37,714 nt of DNA, from positions 1-37,714 of the forward strand of contig NZ_JAIKXF010000009.1 of assembly GCF_024684275.1 (NCBI RefSeq), read 5' to 3'. The DNA is from Ruminococcus sp. Its GTDB lineage: Bacteria; Bacillota_A; Clostridia; Oscillospirales; Ruminococcaceae. Numbering within the stretch: the first letter of the stretch is position 1; every line of letters begins with the position of its first letter. Below are positions 36,748 to 37,714 of the stretch, in pieces. The notes beneath the pieces were generated by a model. It did no database searches. It had not been told where the DNA came from and was given only the letters and a program-made list of their open reading frames with translations. The position numbers and the translations under genes were made by a program.

Positions 36748-36820
36748 TCCCCTTATTAAATAGGAAGAATCAAGTATGGGAGTAATGCTCCCGCGAAAAA
36801 TGCATTAAAGGAGAAAAGTT

Positions 36821-37654
36821 ATGGCTATTAAAACCTACAAGCCTACGACACCTTCGAGACGTCAGATGACTGTAACTGATTACTCGATCCTGTCAAAGGT
36901 TGAGCCGGAGAAGAGCCTTCTCGAGCCCCTTAAGAAGAAGTCGGGAAGAAACAGCTACGGCAGAATAACAGTTCGCCACAGAGGCGGCGGTAACAGAAGA
37001 AAGTACCGTGTAATAGATTTCAAGCGCGATAAGGATAACATGATCGCAACAGTTATGACTCTTGAGTACGATCCGAACAGAAGCGCATTCATCGCTCTCG
37101 TTCAGTACGAGGACGGCGAGAAGAGATATATCCTCGCTCCTAACGGCCTCAAGGTAGGCGACAAGATCGAGTCCGGTTCTGAGGCTGATATCAAGCCCGG
37201 CAACGCTCTCAAGCTCGCTGATATCCCTGTTGGTACATTTATCCACGCTATCGAGCTTTATCCCGGCAAGGGCGCTCAGCTCGTAAGAAGTGCCGGCAAC
37301 CAGGCTCAGCTCATGGGTAAGGAAGGCGCATATGCTCTTATCAGACTTCCTTCCGGCGAGATGAGAAAGGTTCCGATCGGCTGCAAGGCTGCTATCGGTC
37401 AGGTATCAAACATCGACCACGAGAACGTTAACTACGGTAAGGCTGGTCGTGTAAGAAATATGGGCTGGAGACCTACAGTCCGCGGTTCTGTAATGAACCC
37501 CTGCGATCACCCGCACGGTGGTGGTGAAGGTAAATCACCTGTTGGCCGTCCCGGACCTGTAACCCCCTGGGGTAAGCCCGCTCTCGGCTACAAGACTCGT
37601 AAGAAGCACCACAGAACTGATAAGTTCATCGTAAAGCGCCGCAACGGCAAGTAA
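36821..37654 (+). CDS. rplB: 50S ribosomal protein L2
   Basis: A 277-aa protein of normal length. It contains [26 protein letters not shown] and the conserved C-terminal [39 protein letters not shown], including the histidine (in HPHGGG) needed for peptidyl transferase assembly. An AAAGGAG site precedes the ATG. It follows rplW by 73 bp and precedes rpsS by 22 bp, the order usual for the S10 operon. Confidence 0.98.
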   Translation: MAIKTYKPTTPSRRQMTVTDYSILSKVEPEKSLLEPLKKKSGRNSYGRITVRHRGGGNRRKYRVIDFKRDKDNMIATVMTLEYDPNRSAFIALVQYEDGEKRYILAPNGLKVGDKIESGSEADIKPGNALKLADIPVGTFIHAIELYPGKGAQLVRSAGNQAQLMGKEGAYALIRLPSGEMRKVPIGCKAAIGQVSNIDHENVNYGKAGRVRNMGWRPTVRGSVMNPCDHPHGGGEGKSPVGRPGPVTPWGKPALGYKTRKKHHRTDKFIVKRRNGK

Positions 37655-37676
37655 TCTGAAAGGAGGAACTTGATAA

Positions 37677-37714
37677 ATGAGTAGAAGTATCAAAAAGGGA
37701 CCTTATGTCCAGGA
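37677..37714 (+). CDS. rpsS: 30S ribosomal protein S19, N-terminus only
   Basis: Twelve codons are visible (MSRSIKKGPYVQ) behind AAAGGAGG before the window ends. The sequence and position after rplB identify S19. The gene should be followed by rplV and rpsC outside the window. Confidence 0.95.
   Translation, partial: MSRSIKKGPYVQ

Overview
This window looks like chromosome from a low-to-mid GC Gram-positive gut or rumen Clostridium relative, most likely Ruminococcus or a close member of the Oscillospiraceae. The evidence is AGGAGG-type ribosome binding sites, many clean sigma-A promoters (TTGACA/TTGACT, 17 bp, TATAAT), occasional TTG starts, DUF4190, DUF2752, DUF5696-like and BspA-type proteins, and a Firmicutes-style S10 ribosomal operon. 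The genus is inferred from protein character; no database was searched.

Positions 1-4,390 hold short minus-strand units: the N-terminus of a secreted BspA-like leucine-rich protein, a 72-aa helix-hairpin-helix protein, a PAP2 phosphatase, a small XRE/Cro-type repressor with palindromes over its own promoter, an orphan Fic protein, and three tRNAs (Gly-TCC, Arg-TCT, His-GTG). Among them is a plus-strand tyrosine recombinase wreck that has lost its catalytic core but kept the nucleophile tail. It is probably the scar of a mobile element.

Positions 4,390-12,420 (locus A) begin with a roughly 700-bp regulatory stretch: tandem 11-bp repeats, a strong promoter and chained mini-ORFs. It leads into an operon of two MalF/MalG-type permeases, a MacA/HlyD-like adaptor, a free-standing MacB periplasmic-core-like protein, and a lipoprotein joining a predicted beta-propeller to a solute-binding domain. 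No ATPase is encoded, so import parts and export-type parts share one transcript.

Positions 12,500-19,930 hold three DUF4190 membrane proteins (two with Q/N/G/Y/P-rich tails), a DUF2752 protein, a flippase, DeoD purine nucleoside phosphorylase, a candidate small RNA with a C-rich stretch and strong terminator, and a divergent NatAB-like ABC exporter.

Positions 20,130-32,350 (locus B) form a second, larger ATPase-less transport operon. It has an attenuator-like leader, a 979-aa solute-binding protein with two N-terminal sandwich-like regions, a MalFG-type pair, an NHL/TPR membrane-anchored protein, a Yip1-family protein, a 938-aa DUF5696-like protein that may be glycosidase-like, and a second MalFG-type pair. 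Palindromic repeats lie after the binding-protein gene and after the first permease pair. Loci A and B are the best candidates here for an undescribed envelope system: modular solute receptors, propellers and permeases that would need an ATPase encoded elsewhere.

Positions 32,400-37,714 carry a membrane glycerophosphodiester phosphodiesterase and the start of the S10 operon (rpsJ-rplC-rplD-rplW-rplB-rpsS). The S10 promoter is followed by a long leader containing a full intrinsic terminator, which points to attenuation control.
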